From: Bostrychus sinensis
Lineage: Eukaryota > Chordata > Actinopteri > Gobiiformes > Eleotridae
NCBI GenBank assembly: GCA_020698575.1
Contig: CM036255.1
Location: forward strand, 144,501 to 208,500
Length of the DNA stretch: 64,000 bases
Reading direction: 5' to 3'
Under the pieces are notes generated by a model that worked only from the letters and a program-made list of their open reading frames with translations, searched no databases and had not been told where the DNA came from. The position numbers were made by a program, and so were the translations under genes. Each line of letters opens with the position of its first letter. Position 1 is the first letter of the stretch. This document shows, one piece after another, positions 26,101 through 40,000 of the stretch.

Positions 26101-29100
26101 GGCATTTATTCTATGGTGTGTGTATTCTTTGTTGTTTTTTAATATATATATATTGAAAATCATAAAGAAAACCAAACGAAGTTGCCTTTGATGTGCTCTA
26201 TTTGTCATTTGATGGAATGAAAGGGTATACATTTTGAGTGTATGTCCTTGTGTGCGTTTGGACTGACTGTATCTAAATTAACAAACAAAAACTTACTTAA
26301 CAGAAAATCTTATATGTCAGGAGAGAGACCTGGCTGGCACCCCACACAAAAAAACTAATGATATAATAAAATAAAATAATAAAAAAAACAACAACAACAC
26401 ATTGTTGCAGGGCCAAACCGTCACAACACTCAAATGATGGAAACACCCCAAATGACATCCTGTGGGTAACTATATCATCCTTAAATAAGGCAAACACACC
26501 ACCTGCCTTTTTGTTTTCCCGTGTTTCTGATATAAAAGTGAAGTTAGGTGGAGTGGATTCAATAAGATCTGTTTTACCCGTCTTGCTGTCTAACCATGTC
26601 TCTGTTAAAAACATAAAATCCAGCTTATAAGAGGAGATAAAATTATTGATTAAAAACAATTTGTTGCATAAAGATCTGACATTGAGCACTGCAAGTTTCA
26701 GATCTGTCTGAGTAGAACCTGACATTACCTGCTTACAACAAGGAACTTGAATTAGATTTCTCTGATTAGACAGTCTAACTGTCGCTCTCTTATCTAATTG
26801 ACGACATTTGACAGTAGCTGTAGCACTGAGGGAGAAAGCTCTCTTGTGGCGCAACATAGACCTTACCGTATTTTCCGGAGTATAAGTCGCATCGGTCAAA
26901 AAAATGCATCATGAAGAGGAAAAAAACATATATAGGTCACACTGGACTATAAGTCGCATTTATTTAAAAATGTATTTCACAAAATCCAAGACCAACTCTT
27001 AATGTGTTGCGTTAATGTAACACATTAAGAGTTAACCCTAACCCTAACCCTGCCATTGCCTCGTGCCTCAGCGCAAAATAAGGCTTAATGGGCCTGATCA
27101 ATAACAATATATACCCGGAAATGATGGACACTGGGGAGAGTTTTGAGTTCATAGATGTGTTCTACACTTGTCAAGCTTTAGGTCACTTTTCATTCGATGA
27201 CAAACAACCTCTTACTTGTGGAGATATGGTCATACTCAGCTTCCAAAATAATACGTCCAGAAAGATGCGAGCTAAAGCACACGTTACTGCGGCGGTGTGC
27301 AACGCCTTTTTCACAATATTTTAGTTTTAATATAAAAGCAACATAAAACATTAGTCCAGACGTCCTGACTGAAACTTTTTTAGCCTGTAGTGGCCTCTGG
27401 AGCCTCTATCCAGGCTCAGTGTGATGAGACTGAAGACTCTGTGATCCTGTGCTGCAGGGGCAGAGCAGAGCTGGGGCTCCAACGGGGTTCCACTGGGGAA
27501 CCACTAACAGAGAAACTTGGTCACACATTTAGACAAATAATAAAAGTTAAATAAATATAAAGCCTAGTTTATGTAGCAGTGTAGAGCCAGCTTATAAATT
27601 GTTATAATAAACTATGTTTTGTCTAAATAAGCTGTCTCCATATTTTTACTACAATGTAGTAGCCTGCTCAAAATATAATAACATCATCTAAATGCACCGA
27701 ATACAGGAATTTACATCTATTTTGTAAAAAATTTCCTGGGGAGGACCACCAGATCCTTCCGACTTATAATAGTCCAATCATTAGGCTAACTGTGACAGCA
27801 GACAGTTGACACCAAAATAAGGTGAGTGGCAACACGTGGTAGAGAATTTGAAGTAAAAAAGAGCAGTGCTAGTTATTGTGAGTCAGTGTCTAATATGTAG
27901 GACCACTTTTATAAAAACCCATGTCCCACTTTTTTCATTAAGCAAAAAAACAATATGTTTTGTCTGGTGTTTTTTCCTCATAGCCAGTGCATAAGTTATA
28001 AGTTTTTTTTTTTGTTTTTTTTTTAAAGTGATGCATCCTTCGTGGTCAAAATTGAATGTTAAATTTAAGTTGCAGATGCAAAGTGCGACACTAATGTGGT
28101 ATTAACCATCTAAAAACTAATAACTTACACCTTTGTGTTTATTGTTGCTGCTTAGTGAAATTGATATATTATAGTAGTATATTATAGTGTGTGTTGACTT
28201 TCAGGTGCACATCCATCTAGACACTGGAAGTTTACCTGAACTGGCACTGACTGCATCTGCTAATATGTAGTTCACATGTACTGGGACTGACTGCATTTGC
28301 TGATATGTAGTTCAGTAGTTCACCTGTACTGGCACTGACGGCATCTTCTGATCTGTAGTTCACCTGTACTGAGACTGACTGCATCTGCTGATATGTAGTT
28401 CACCTGTACTGAGGCTGACTGCATCTGCTGATCTGAAGTCCACCTGTACTGGCACTGGTTGCATCTACTAATATGTAGTTCACCTGTACTGAGGCTGACT
28501 GCATCTGCTGATCTGTAGTCCACCTGTACTGAGGCTGGCTGTATCTGCTGGTATGTAGTTTACATGTACTGACACTGACTGCATCTGCTGATCTGTAGTC
28601 CACCTGTACTGGCACTGGTTGCATCTACTAATATGTAGTTCACCTGTACTGACACTGACTGTATCTGCTGATATCTAGTTCACCTGTACTGACACTGACT
28701 GCATGTGCTGATCTGGAGACTGGAGTCATGAAGAAAAGCTCTGTACAGCAGCACAACAACTTTCCAAAAACTACTGCAGCAGTCTATCATACTTTAACAT
28801 GCTAAAGTATACATGAGATATCTACAACCCAGCTACACCTCAAAGAGTTTTCCTGCCACACATAACACGGATACATGTACATACTGTAAGGCAACCCTTA
28901 CTCCCGCCCTCTGAAAACTCTTTGAGTGGGAGCATTACCAGACTAGTTCTCTGCATAGAATAGACAGGGATCTAGTCTTGCTTGCCAGCCTAGGTTTGAG
29001 CAGTATTTTTTTATATTTCAAAAAAATTAGCCATGTGTTTTAAGATATGAGGTAATATGTTTAAATCAAATATTAGTTATGCTGATAACAATGGTACAGC

Positions 29101-32100
29101 AAATGTATTTACAATAAAAAAAAAATTAAAAATGAACGTAATGCCCAAGTTGTTTATGTTAACATTTTTTGTTTTTGTTCTAAAACCCTGCGATGCCGAT
29201 CGTCCAGTCAGAAAAGCAGAAAGACCAGCATCTCACTCACAGACCATTGTTTTGATTTGGTCTGCAGTACCATTTTTAAACCAGTATGAGTGCAAGCTGC
29301 TTCCAGTACCTTTAAGACTGGAGCAGCAAACTCACTATGAACAGTGCTTGTGTTTCTAAATTGTTACTCTGCTCCTATCTATTGCACTTTAAAATGCCAG
29401 ATTGCCTGTAATATGTAACCTTTTTATTATAGTAGTTTTATTGTTATTGACTTTTCTAGCTGTGTATTTATTATATTTATTTGTAATAATTTATAACGAT
29501 GTGCGCTGCTGACCCCTTGGCCAGGTTGCCTTTGCAGATAAGATCTTGGTCTTAATGGGTCTTTTATCTACTTAAATAAAAGTTAATAAATAAATAAAAA
29601 AATAAAGACCGGGTGAAAAATTTAAAGTTTTTGCATTTTGCTCTTTTGGATCATCACAAAGTTGTATGTAGAGATTCAAAAAGCAAAAGGGTAATATCCG
29701 TTTTCAGTTTCAATTCAGTTTTATTTGTATAGCCCAGTATCGCAACAAAAGTCACCTCAAAGGGCTTCACAAACAGTTAATCAAACATAAACACACAATC
29801 AGACTTAACGCACAATCAACACAAACAATAACTATACTAAGGTTAATAACTACTTAAGGATACTGAGTCTGAAGTTTAAAAAAAAAATATATATATAAAT
29901 ATTGAAATATAAATGAATAAATAAATTATTGAAATAATATAAATAATGAAATATTGTATTTAAATTTAATTTTGTTCATGAATCAAATCAGCGTCATATG
30001 GCATGACAGGCAAATAATTTAACATAAAATGTAAAAAAAAAGGATATAATAATTTCAGCCTCACCTTTTTTAAGCCTTTAAAGAAATTGTAGTTTAATTT
30101 GTGAAATCTTGATAAAATCTGCTAAATTCTTGATAAAATCTGCTAAATTGCTTAAAGCTCTTGCGGGAGCTATTCTCCTTCTGTTCCACCAATTTTTTTA
30201 GGCATTTTTTATTCTTTTTTTTTATTTTACTTTTTTTTTACTTTTTTTTCATTTTGAATGTCACACCATATGACATAATGTCATATCACAGTTCAAAATA
30301 TGTCTATAAAATGCATTTAACTTTCTGCTAATGAATATGTTAAATATATGTTAAAGTAACATATTCATACACCCAGAAAACTCATTATGGACACAAATGA
30401 TCAACTGTGTTTTGCTGTTATTTTCTATTTTTGTTTAACAATTATCAGTATTATTCACCTCACCTTAAAATCAATCTGATTTGATACAGTTCATAAAGCC
30501 TCACTATGTATTTTTACTGGTTTAGAAACAAACAAATACATTTATTAAACTAAACAACCTGTTATTTCTCCACCGTATAGTGATGAGTACTGCAACACAG
30601 TGCAACAACTATATTCACACTTAGCCCAGGAATCAGTGACAGGTTGGACCTCCTATGAGAAAACTACTCTCTCAAACTGTTTTGGACTTTTTCTGACACA
30701 GCAAACATCAACAATATTTCACACCTCCATAAAATTAGTGTATTTACATAAAGGAAGCTGATTTGTTCCTGAGACTCGGGGAATATCAAAAATAAACATT
30801 AATATAGATTATAGGTATAAAAATAAGATTTATTTATAAATATTTATTGAATATCTAAGTATAGGTCATATGGTGTGGTGTCACTCTATACAATAATAGT
30901 GGTCACACCATTTTTGCCCTTAATGCTCAATTCTGGCTTGTTTAAAAAAAAGGCTACCAAATACTTAATATGTCATCAGACTCAAGGAAGCATTGCATAT
31001 TAAGTATTCATTTCAGTGATTCTTGTAATATCATTATTTATGAGTAAAAGTACATCACACCGAAAGACACAAGTGGTTGACCCCCTGTAACACCTGTTAA
31101 TGTAATAAATTGACAACAAAGGTAATAAACTACAAATGTAATAATTTCCCACAAATGCAACAACTGTTTCCCACTGCAAACAGAATAACATTTTCCACAA
31201 ACTTTATAACTATTAAATTTGCAGTAGTTTATTACATTTGTGGAAAATATAATGGCTTACTTTAAATGTAATAATTTTCCACAAATGTAATAACAAACTG
31301 ACTATTGGTGAATTGTGAACATATACTGTTGTTTTTAAAAATTTTAGCAGACTTAAGCATGCAGTGACCAAAACTGACAAACTTAATAAATTTACTGAAT
31401 TGTTGGTACGTATGATTACAAACACACACACACATGCGCACGCACACGCACACACAGTCAATTGTAAATATTTCAAACTTTCCTATCATTAAATTTGTAA
31501 AAATGACCATCATCTAACTTCTACTGTTTAAGCAAAGATGCCCAGACATCCTCCTCCCAGGACACCAGCCTCTAGTTTTACCAGGGGGAATTTCAAGGCA
31601 GTGGTGGTGGTGCCGTAGGGTTAGAATGATTCCAAGGGCCCATGACTGACAGGGGCCCAGGAAAATCTTACAATAATGATATAAGTTAGCTTAGTTTGAT
31701 GATATGACCCTATCTTATATCTTTCTAAGGGGCCCTGAAAACCTGGCGCACCCCTGTCTCAAGGCGTTACCAGGCCAGCTGAGAGACATATTCTCTTCAG
31801 TGGTTTCTAGGTCTCTTCAGGGCCACTACACCAAAGAGGCGTCCAGCAAGCTCTGAAACAGATGCCCAAGCCTCCTCAGCTGCTCCTCTCATTGTGGAGG
31901 AGCAACAGCTCTACTCTGAGCTTGTCCCTTTTTCTAAGGGAGTGCCCAGCCACTCCGCGGAAGAAGCTTATTTTGTCCTTTTCGGTCATTACCCAAAGCT
32001 CACGACCATAGGTGAGAGTAGGAACAGAGTTCGACTGATAAATCGACAACTTCGCCTTTTGGCTCCGCTTCTTCACCACAACAGACTGGTATATTCACCG

Positions 32101-33969
32101 CTTTGTTGCAGACAAGAATCCAAGATACTTGAACTCCTCCACTTGAGCAAAGAGCTCTCCTTCAACCTGGAGAGGGCAAACCACTCTTTTACGGTGGAGA
32201 ACCATGGCCTCATACTTGGAGGTGCTGATTCTCATCCCATCTGACTCACACTCAGCTGCTAACTCCTCCAGAACCCCCCAACCCCAAACATGCCCCTGGA
32301 ACCGTAAAAATGGCTGATGGAGCGTACCAGTACCTCACACCTGACACAGTTCTAAAGAAGTCAAGACTGTGGGGCTGTCATCCTATAGCTCCAGGTAGAA
32401 AGACATCACGTGAAACTTCTGAGCAAGACCGCAGAAAGAAACATGTCAAGGTATGATACAACAGCACTGGTCTATCAATAAGAAAGCTCACAAAAGAGGG
32501 TGTAGAGCTGGTCCAGCATTCGACATCCATGACAAAAACGGCTTTGTTCAACCTGTATCTGACATTTGTCTATCAGACAAATTTTCCTCTCAAGTACCCT
32601 GGAAGAGACTTTCCCGGGGAGGCTGAGGAGTTCTTCTTAAAAACAGAGACCACCTCGTTCTAAGAGCCACTGTTCCCGGCCGCCACACGATGTCGCAGAG
32701 ACATATCAGCCGAGACAGTCTCTCAACATGCAGAGACTTAAGGGCAGATTTCATCCACCCCCGGTGACTTGCCACCGAGGAGCTTTTCGACCACCTTAGT
32801 GACTTTAGCTTGAGTGATGAGCAAGTCCATCTTAGAGCCCTCAGCCGTTGCTTTTGCAATGGAAGGCATGTCAGATTGAGGAGATTCTCAGTTATATTCT
32901 TTCAACAACCTGACAACATCCCCAGTCAGTCAAAAGCTCTCTACATCAGTTGTAAACTTTGTTGCTGAAGCACTACATCCCTCTCCTAAGGTGGCAGACA
33001 GTTTGCCAGAATTTCTTTGAGGCCAACCAATAGTCATCCCTTATGGCCATCCCAAACTCCTGCCAGACCCAAGTTTTTGCCTCCACAAACACACACTGTC
33101 AGCTGCCTCAGGAGTCTCACAAGCCAACCAGGCTCAATAGGCTTCCTTATTCAACTTGACGGCAACACTTCCGGATGTCCATTGCCGGGTTCGAGGATTG
33201 CTGTCACAACAGGCACCATAGAGAAGTCCAATAACAACACCACTTGGGTTCAGATTGTAAAGGCTGTTCCTCCCAATCACAGCAGAGCTTCACTCTGAAT
33301 GAATGAGAAAGCTGTCCATGGCATGTGGCCAGTATGTGCCATTTAGTGCGTGCAAAGTCCAGTAAAAAAAAAGTAATTTTAGAGCAAAAATGTCAGCTTT
33401 GCTCTAGTGTCTCCCAGGTTTTATTTTAAAATATTCTTTCTCTTAGGACCCAATGAAATACTGCAGACAGTGATGTCAGCTTCTGCAGATTTGCTGCTAT
33501 CTTTCTAGGCACTATTACTTAAGATCATCTACAAAAAAAATATCTCTAGCACAATAGTTAAATGAAGACTTTAAACTTTACTATTATAATAATGTGTTGT
33601 ATATTGTGGTGACAGTGGATTTTGTGTTCGCCTCAAACCTTGCTCATAATGTCGTCCCTTGTTGGCACAGTTTGCACATAGAACAGCTGTCTGGGAGGGT
33701 GATACCATGCCACAAACAGTCGCTTGAGGTAGGCAAAAGCTCATTTAGAAAAGCCAGATTCATTTTGGAATAACATGGTGTGGACTGACCTCAAGTGACT
33801 CTGTATATGACTGTATATTGTGTTTTGGTTATTTAAGGACTGCTTACAAAATTCTCAACAAAAGACAAAGTAAAGGTTTGGGACCCAATTCAGCAATAAT
33901 CATTTTCTCATTACATTTGTGGGAAGTTATGACATTTACAGTAAGTCACAAACTTACTGTAAAAATAAT

Positions 33970-34025
<56 letters not shown>

Positions 34026-37000
34026 TAATAGTTAATAATAATATGTGTGTTGAAAATTTGGTTATTATGTTTGCAGTTGGAACCAACTGTTACATTTGTG
34101 GAAAATTATTACATTTGTCAGTTTATTACACTTGAAACATACACATTTTTATAATATTTGTGGTTTATTAAATTTGTGGGCATTATTAATGGGTGTTACA
34201 CCCCATTTTGTGATTTCCACGTCACTGCATTTTTTAAGTCAAACACTAAACTCACTTAGAAACATTGTAGCTTATTCTAGATACATTTTTGCAGCATTCT
34301 GACTGATTCAAATTTCTTTATCATATTAATACTCAAACTATAAAACATTCAAAATTCTACATACTAGTGTCACAATTTCAACCATAACTTGATTAAAAAT
34401 AATGCAATGAATAGACTTCAAGATTATCTCTATCAGTTAAAGACACTAACACCAAACAAACTGCCTACTCTCTTGAAGGCTGGCGGTTCAAGCCCTGCAA
34501 CCGGCAGTGCATACTGTCGTCGTGTCCTTGGGCAAGACACTTCACCCACCTTGTCTGTATGAATGTGTTAGTGTGACTGTGTTTGGTGGCGGTCGAAAGG
34601 GCCGTAGGCGCAAAATGAGCCATGTGACAATAAAGTCTAGCCAGAGGATCCAACGGGCTGTCGGTAAAGGCACAGGCTGATCCTTGACCTACATTAAGGC
34701 CCTTTCTGATGCTGACTGCAGCCCAATAACCATAAAATAGCATCTGCAAGAGAAGGGCTTCAAGAATAAAACAAGTCTCTCAGCTCAACGCTTTTCATTT
34801 GCACGTTGCAAGGGAGCACCAAATGGAACATTGAGGTGGAAGAAAGTTTTATCTCAGAGGAGAAAAATGTAACCTGGATGGTCCTGATTGCTTCCCACAT
34901 TCCTGACATGACAAGGAGATCCCACTGGAAAGGTATTCTATATGGCACAGTGGCAGAGGCTCCAGCATGACCTGGGCTGCTATTTCTATCAGTAGACCAG
35001 TGGAGCTTTAGGCAGCACGTGTATGTCAAATGGCAGCTGGCTGTGTGGAGATGTTTCTGAGGACCCTCGTCTGTGCAGTGATAACTGCACATGACATTGC
35101 TGAAGTTTACAATGCCCACCTGAAGGACTTCTTCAGAAGTGTAACATTGCTCGTTTAACCATTCTGTGTGTTCCTCTGATTTAAATCCCATTTAGAACAT
35201 TTAGGGATGGATGGTGTGGGAAGTTTACAAAATAAAATTCAGTTCCAGACCGTAGATGCCCTTCATGAACCCATCTTTACCACATTGACCAACACTTCCA
35301 CCAACCTCCTGAAAACACATCAGACTAAATTAGTTATGAAAGTGATCAGCAACAAGAAGTCTTACAAGTCCAGGAGGCTTCGAAGTTTTTCTTTTTAGTA
35401 GCAGGTTTCAGTAACTTGCATATTTTTGTGTTTTGAAGCTCTACTGACCTGGTTATGATCCAAAAGAGCGAAAATGAAATACTTAACATTTTTCTCCCTG
35501 TCGTAACTTAAATGGCTACAGCAGATCCCAGGAAAATTCTCAGACATGTCAGTCCAAAAGAGCGCAGTCCTAAGAACGTTTATTAATTATTTATTGGGGC
35601 ACATGATTTCTCAGTGACACTAATACTGATTTGCTGAGACTTTGTCCCAATAGTCTGTCTGTCATAGGAATGCAGTTAGCCACCCCACTAAAGCAAACTG
35701 ACACATATTCTCTGTCTGGGATGAGCTGATGGTTACCTGTATGCTCTCTGCCCTGTCTGACCCTGCGCTGCTCCCTGCTCAGTGTTCTGACTGTTCTTTA
35801 CCTTTCATTATGTGCCACTTTTGGGCAGGTTGATGCAGGTTGGAGAGGAGTTCTGTGACAGTAAATCTGAGGTCCTGCAGGAGTCTATCAAACGCCAGAG
35901 TGTCAACTACTTCAAAAACTACCACAGGTAAAGTTTTTGACAAACATCCATTTTTACATTCAAAGTAAGGACAGCACACAGTAACTATTTAAATTGTACA
36001 ATCATACTATCAGTACCTTCACATCTGGGACTAATTCATACATGTCCTCTGTGTGAAGTTTATGCTTCTGTAATAACTCCTGAACAAAATCTAAAGGAAA
36101 AGTATGTACACATTTTGAGATTTTCTGCTTATAAATGCAGAGAGGCAGCACAGGAGTTCTAGACTTGTCTCTGAGGAAATAAACCAGTGGTTAATAACAA
36201 TGGGTGACTTCACTGCAGTGAGGTAAATGCTGTAAATACAGCAGGTAAAATAAGTATTTAGCACATTTGCCACTTATCCTAACAAATGTATTTGTGACAT
36301 GTTACTGAGAGGAAATGTTGGTAACAACCCAAGTAATGCATACATACAAAGAAACCAATACAAATATGTGTAATAAAATGGACTAACACAGGGAAAAGTA
36401 GAAAATACATACATTAATATTAACTTGCCATTTCAGTATTTAAAGCCATCCAATCATTATTTAGACCTGTGTTTCTTAACCATAGGGCCACAGTCCACAA
36501 TGAAAAAAATTTTGCACTGGTGGGTTGTGGGACCACAACTGTTTCCAATTGGATATGACTGTTATCTGTGAGACACTCACTTACAATAGGCTCACTCTTC
36601 AGACTCAACTCAAGACTTTGTGTCTGGAACACTAAGGCCGACCGCGGTCCAGACCCAGACGCTGTCCCTACCAGACCAAAACCTCAGATCTAAATCTGCC
36701 CTGCCTGGCCTTGCACTCATTGGGAGCGCAGCAACATATCTTTTGACAAGCGTAAATTAACACTAGACGCAGCGTGTCTTGGTGCTTTAGCTCTACGTGA
36801 CCAGGCAGTGGTCAATCAGGTGTCTTGAGAGACAGGCGTGGTACATGCTGCTTCAGTGTAATTGAGTTCAGCTTCTAAACATTGTAGATCGCAAATCCTC
36901 ACACGTGCCACATCACCAAATTAAATCTGCACGTTTGGTTACATGGAGCAAGTTCACTGTGAGTGAGAGACACAAATAAAAACCAAAGGAAAGAATGAAT

Positions 37001-40000
37001 GAAGCAAGGAGCAAGGTGAGCCAGAATGGACTGAAAACTACCTCTTCATCCTTCCAGAGACCATCTCAAAACCAGTGTGTCTCGTGTTCTGTGTCAGTGG
37101 TTATTATTAAAAACAGCATAATTAAGCACCACCACGAGACAGAGCTCAACACTTTTGTTCAGTCCAACCCTCAAATCAGCAGCAGTAGCTAGAGGTAACA
37201 AAATCAAGTTTAGAAGTAGAGAGAGTGTTTTTTTTTTTTTTTACCTAACCCTAAGCAGTTTATTTCAGAACAGTGAAATGTGATACTTTAAAATTATTAT
37301 TTCAAATGGGCTACGATGGGCCCCAGGACGCTTAGTACTGGAAAAGTTGGGCCCCAAGGTCAAAAAGGTTAAGACATCCTGATTTATACCATGAAAACAA
37401 TGACGGGGAACAGTAGTGACTGCCTTCGGAAGTGTAACCAGAGCTAGCCCTAGCTGTGTTGGCACCCTAGGCAAGATTTTAGATTCTGCCCCCTTTAACC
37501 CCCACCACCATTAAAAACAGTATAGGCTGCATTTACATAAGTTCTTTGCCCGACTTACAGAATTGTGCTGATCTGAGCTACAGTATGTATTGGGTTTTTT
37601 ATGTGGGGCTATATGGCAATGAGGTCTGTGGGTTCTCCTTCAAAAAATGTCATATGAAACGTGTAATTCTGTGTAGTCTGGTGTCCTTTAGATAATATAC
37701 TATTTTCAGCCATACCGTTGTTGTAAAAATACAATTTATGGTTTTCTCCAAGATTCCAGATGTGTATTTAAACAACACCAATATTTTTTTTAACATGAGC
37801 TGCTTCTCTACACAAACTGGAGCATGTTTGGGGATTCATTTTATTTATTTATTTTTTTTATTAATACCTGACCAATCACAAGTTTCTCTTGTAGTGATTC
37901 CCCATTGCCCAGTGGAGCCCCAGCCCCTTTTTGGTATATTGCTCCATGTAGCTCACAGTCTAACACAGAGCCCTCAGTCTCACTACATTTGGCTATGGAC
38001 AGAGGCTCCAGAAAACAGACTACAAAAATATATTATGCCAAAAACTGAACTTGTGCTTAAGGTTGCTTTTATAATATTTCATCTAAGATATTGGGATATC
38101 TATTGGCATATCTAGATAGATCTAGATATTGCTGCGCACACCCACGGTGACACTGCGCTTTGCATCTTGTCGTACAGGATATTGCACGTCAGCAGGGATA
38201 TCCTCCTGTTATGTCGTACACAACCTCGTCACTTCTACAGCAGGTCCCTGATTGGTTAATGCGCCCTGAATATTCGCCAAAGTTCAAATTTAAAAATACA
38301 TTTTCAACTTTGGCGAATGGACCGTTGGACGCGAATTTGAGCTGTTCACCTCATTCGGCAAATTGCTTCTTTGTCTATTCGCCAGACATGCACGTCAAAT
38401 GCTCAATTCGCATCATTCACACCACGCTATTTGCATGATTCGCTTGATTCGGGGCATGCTATTCGTGTCATTTGCACCGCAGGACTTTTGTTTCAAGTCT
38501 GAATATGCCTTTACATAGACTTTAACATGTAAATCACTCGCGCCAGACACCTGATTTGCGTTTGGTGTGAATGTACCATTAGCCTTTGCATATATCGTCT
38601 ATGCCAAAACCACCATACATTGGTATGAAATGGCAGCAGCTAACGCGATTAGTATTAGCATTAGCAAACAACACAGTGTGAGACTCACAAATTTCCCTGT
38701 TTATCTGATGTACATTTGGTGCGATTTAGTCATCGGTTGAAACATCTAGAAGCTGAGGAGCTGAACACCTAAATATGGAATATCCCGATCTCGTGAATGG
38801 CAAAAGCTGGCGGTGGAGCAGATGACGCACACTGTCTCTGTCTATGCCACTGGCACCACCCTGAGGGTTGCAGTGTGAACAGTCCGTGTTGGGAGTGGGG
38901 GGCATCCTTAATGGTGGAGGCGGAATGTGGTCTGATTCACACTCTTCTTTATTTCAAAATAGGGCTCGTCTTGAAGAACTAAGAATGTTTCTGGAAAATG
39001 AGACCTGGGAATTGTGTCCAGTCAAGTCTAACTTCAACATCTCACAGCTGCACGTGAGTAAAAACATGAGAGACGCATGAAACTGAAGGACTCATCATTT
39101 ATTTCAAACATCTATAAATTACATAGGTTTATGGAGTCTGCCTAATGATCCCTTTTGTTCGTGGGTGTACTATGTCATCTTCTGTACCAGCACCAAAGTA
39201 CTGAGGTCACTGGCTGAAATACTGTATGAAAGATATGCAGATCAATTGGCTGCTGTAATTTTAGGGAACAGGCAGCCACAGCTGAACAATCCCTAACATA
39301 AAGTCAGTTCAGGGGTCGAGAAAAGTGTGGCGTGTCTTAGATCACACAGCAAATCGAGCAAGTATAGATCTCCTATATGTTGGGTGTATTTTCTTAATAA
39401 AACTTTTTCAAAGAATAGGATGCTTGTGTATGGTTTACAAACTTATAAAACATTATGTATAATTTATTAAGTATTTTAAAACACCCTTAATAGTTTCAGG
39501 CAAATGAAGCACAAGGCATTCAATGTCAGCACGTCATGTTTCTGATCAAAACAGCTATCAGTGCACGTTTTGACAGGACGCAGTTACCCATCATTCATAC
39601 TGGCACTTATGAAACATCAGAGCAAAGTGGCATCAAGTTGGACACAAAACCAGGATGCACTGCACAGAAATGAGCAGCGATCAGATCTGCATCTGCCTGG
39701 CTAATCTCGAATGCACCATATGTAGTGAATGGAGTACCACTCTGCTTTAAATTCACCTCATTTCACCTCATAGCACTAATGACAGATGTATAGAGAGACT
39801 TTAGAAAAATAAATAGAGTTAATTTCAACCCAATCTATGTTTCATCTTGCCTTTCTTGTGCTTGGGTAAATTTCACAAAAAACATATTTGCCAATCAGAA
39901 CTATATAAACCCCAAGCTCTGAGCCCATTCCAGTTGCATCAGTCTCTTCAGTTTATCATGTTGTACTGTTGTGTGCTTTCAGGAGTTTAAGTTTCTTGGA

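Larger units (their letters stand above)
31086..34200. mobile_element. Possible long-inverted-repeat element with iterated motif, Rex3 nested inside
   Basis: Left end tgtaacacctgttaat and right end (reverse complement) tgtaacacccattaat pair at 14 of 16 bases, with CCCC beside both ends. The ends are built from a repeated word of the type acaaatgtaataatttycc: left at 31131, 31222 (inverted) and 31263; right (inverted) at 33908, 34089 and 34160. Outside the nested Rex3 and an AAT microsatellite no coding region remains, so it is non-autonomous or decayed. I know no family name. Confidence 0.5.

Noticed and set aside
27032..27053. True telomere or chromosome end
   Set aside because: Only three CCCTAA units, with host-gene intron continuing on both sides.
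27088..27324. 78-codon plus-strand ORF
   Set aside because: No motif, no context, no second exon; left unassigned rather than called a gene.
28240..28725. CRISPR-like regular repeats
   Set aside because: Contiguous diverged 40-bp units without unique spacers in a vertebrate genome: a minisatellite.
30258..30890. MITE bounded by inverted cacaccatatgac
   Set aside because: Only 13 bp match and no target duplication; could be chance in AT-rich DNA.
33818..34135. Poly-asparagine protein
   Set aside because: Generated by the AAT microsatellite.
37440..37520. Repeat with ggcaccctaggcaagatttt
   Set aside because: Looks like a dispersed repeat but no ends or family could be supported.
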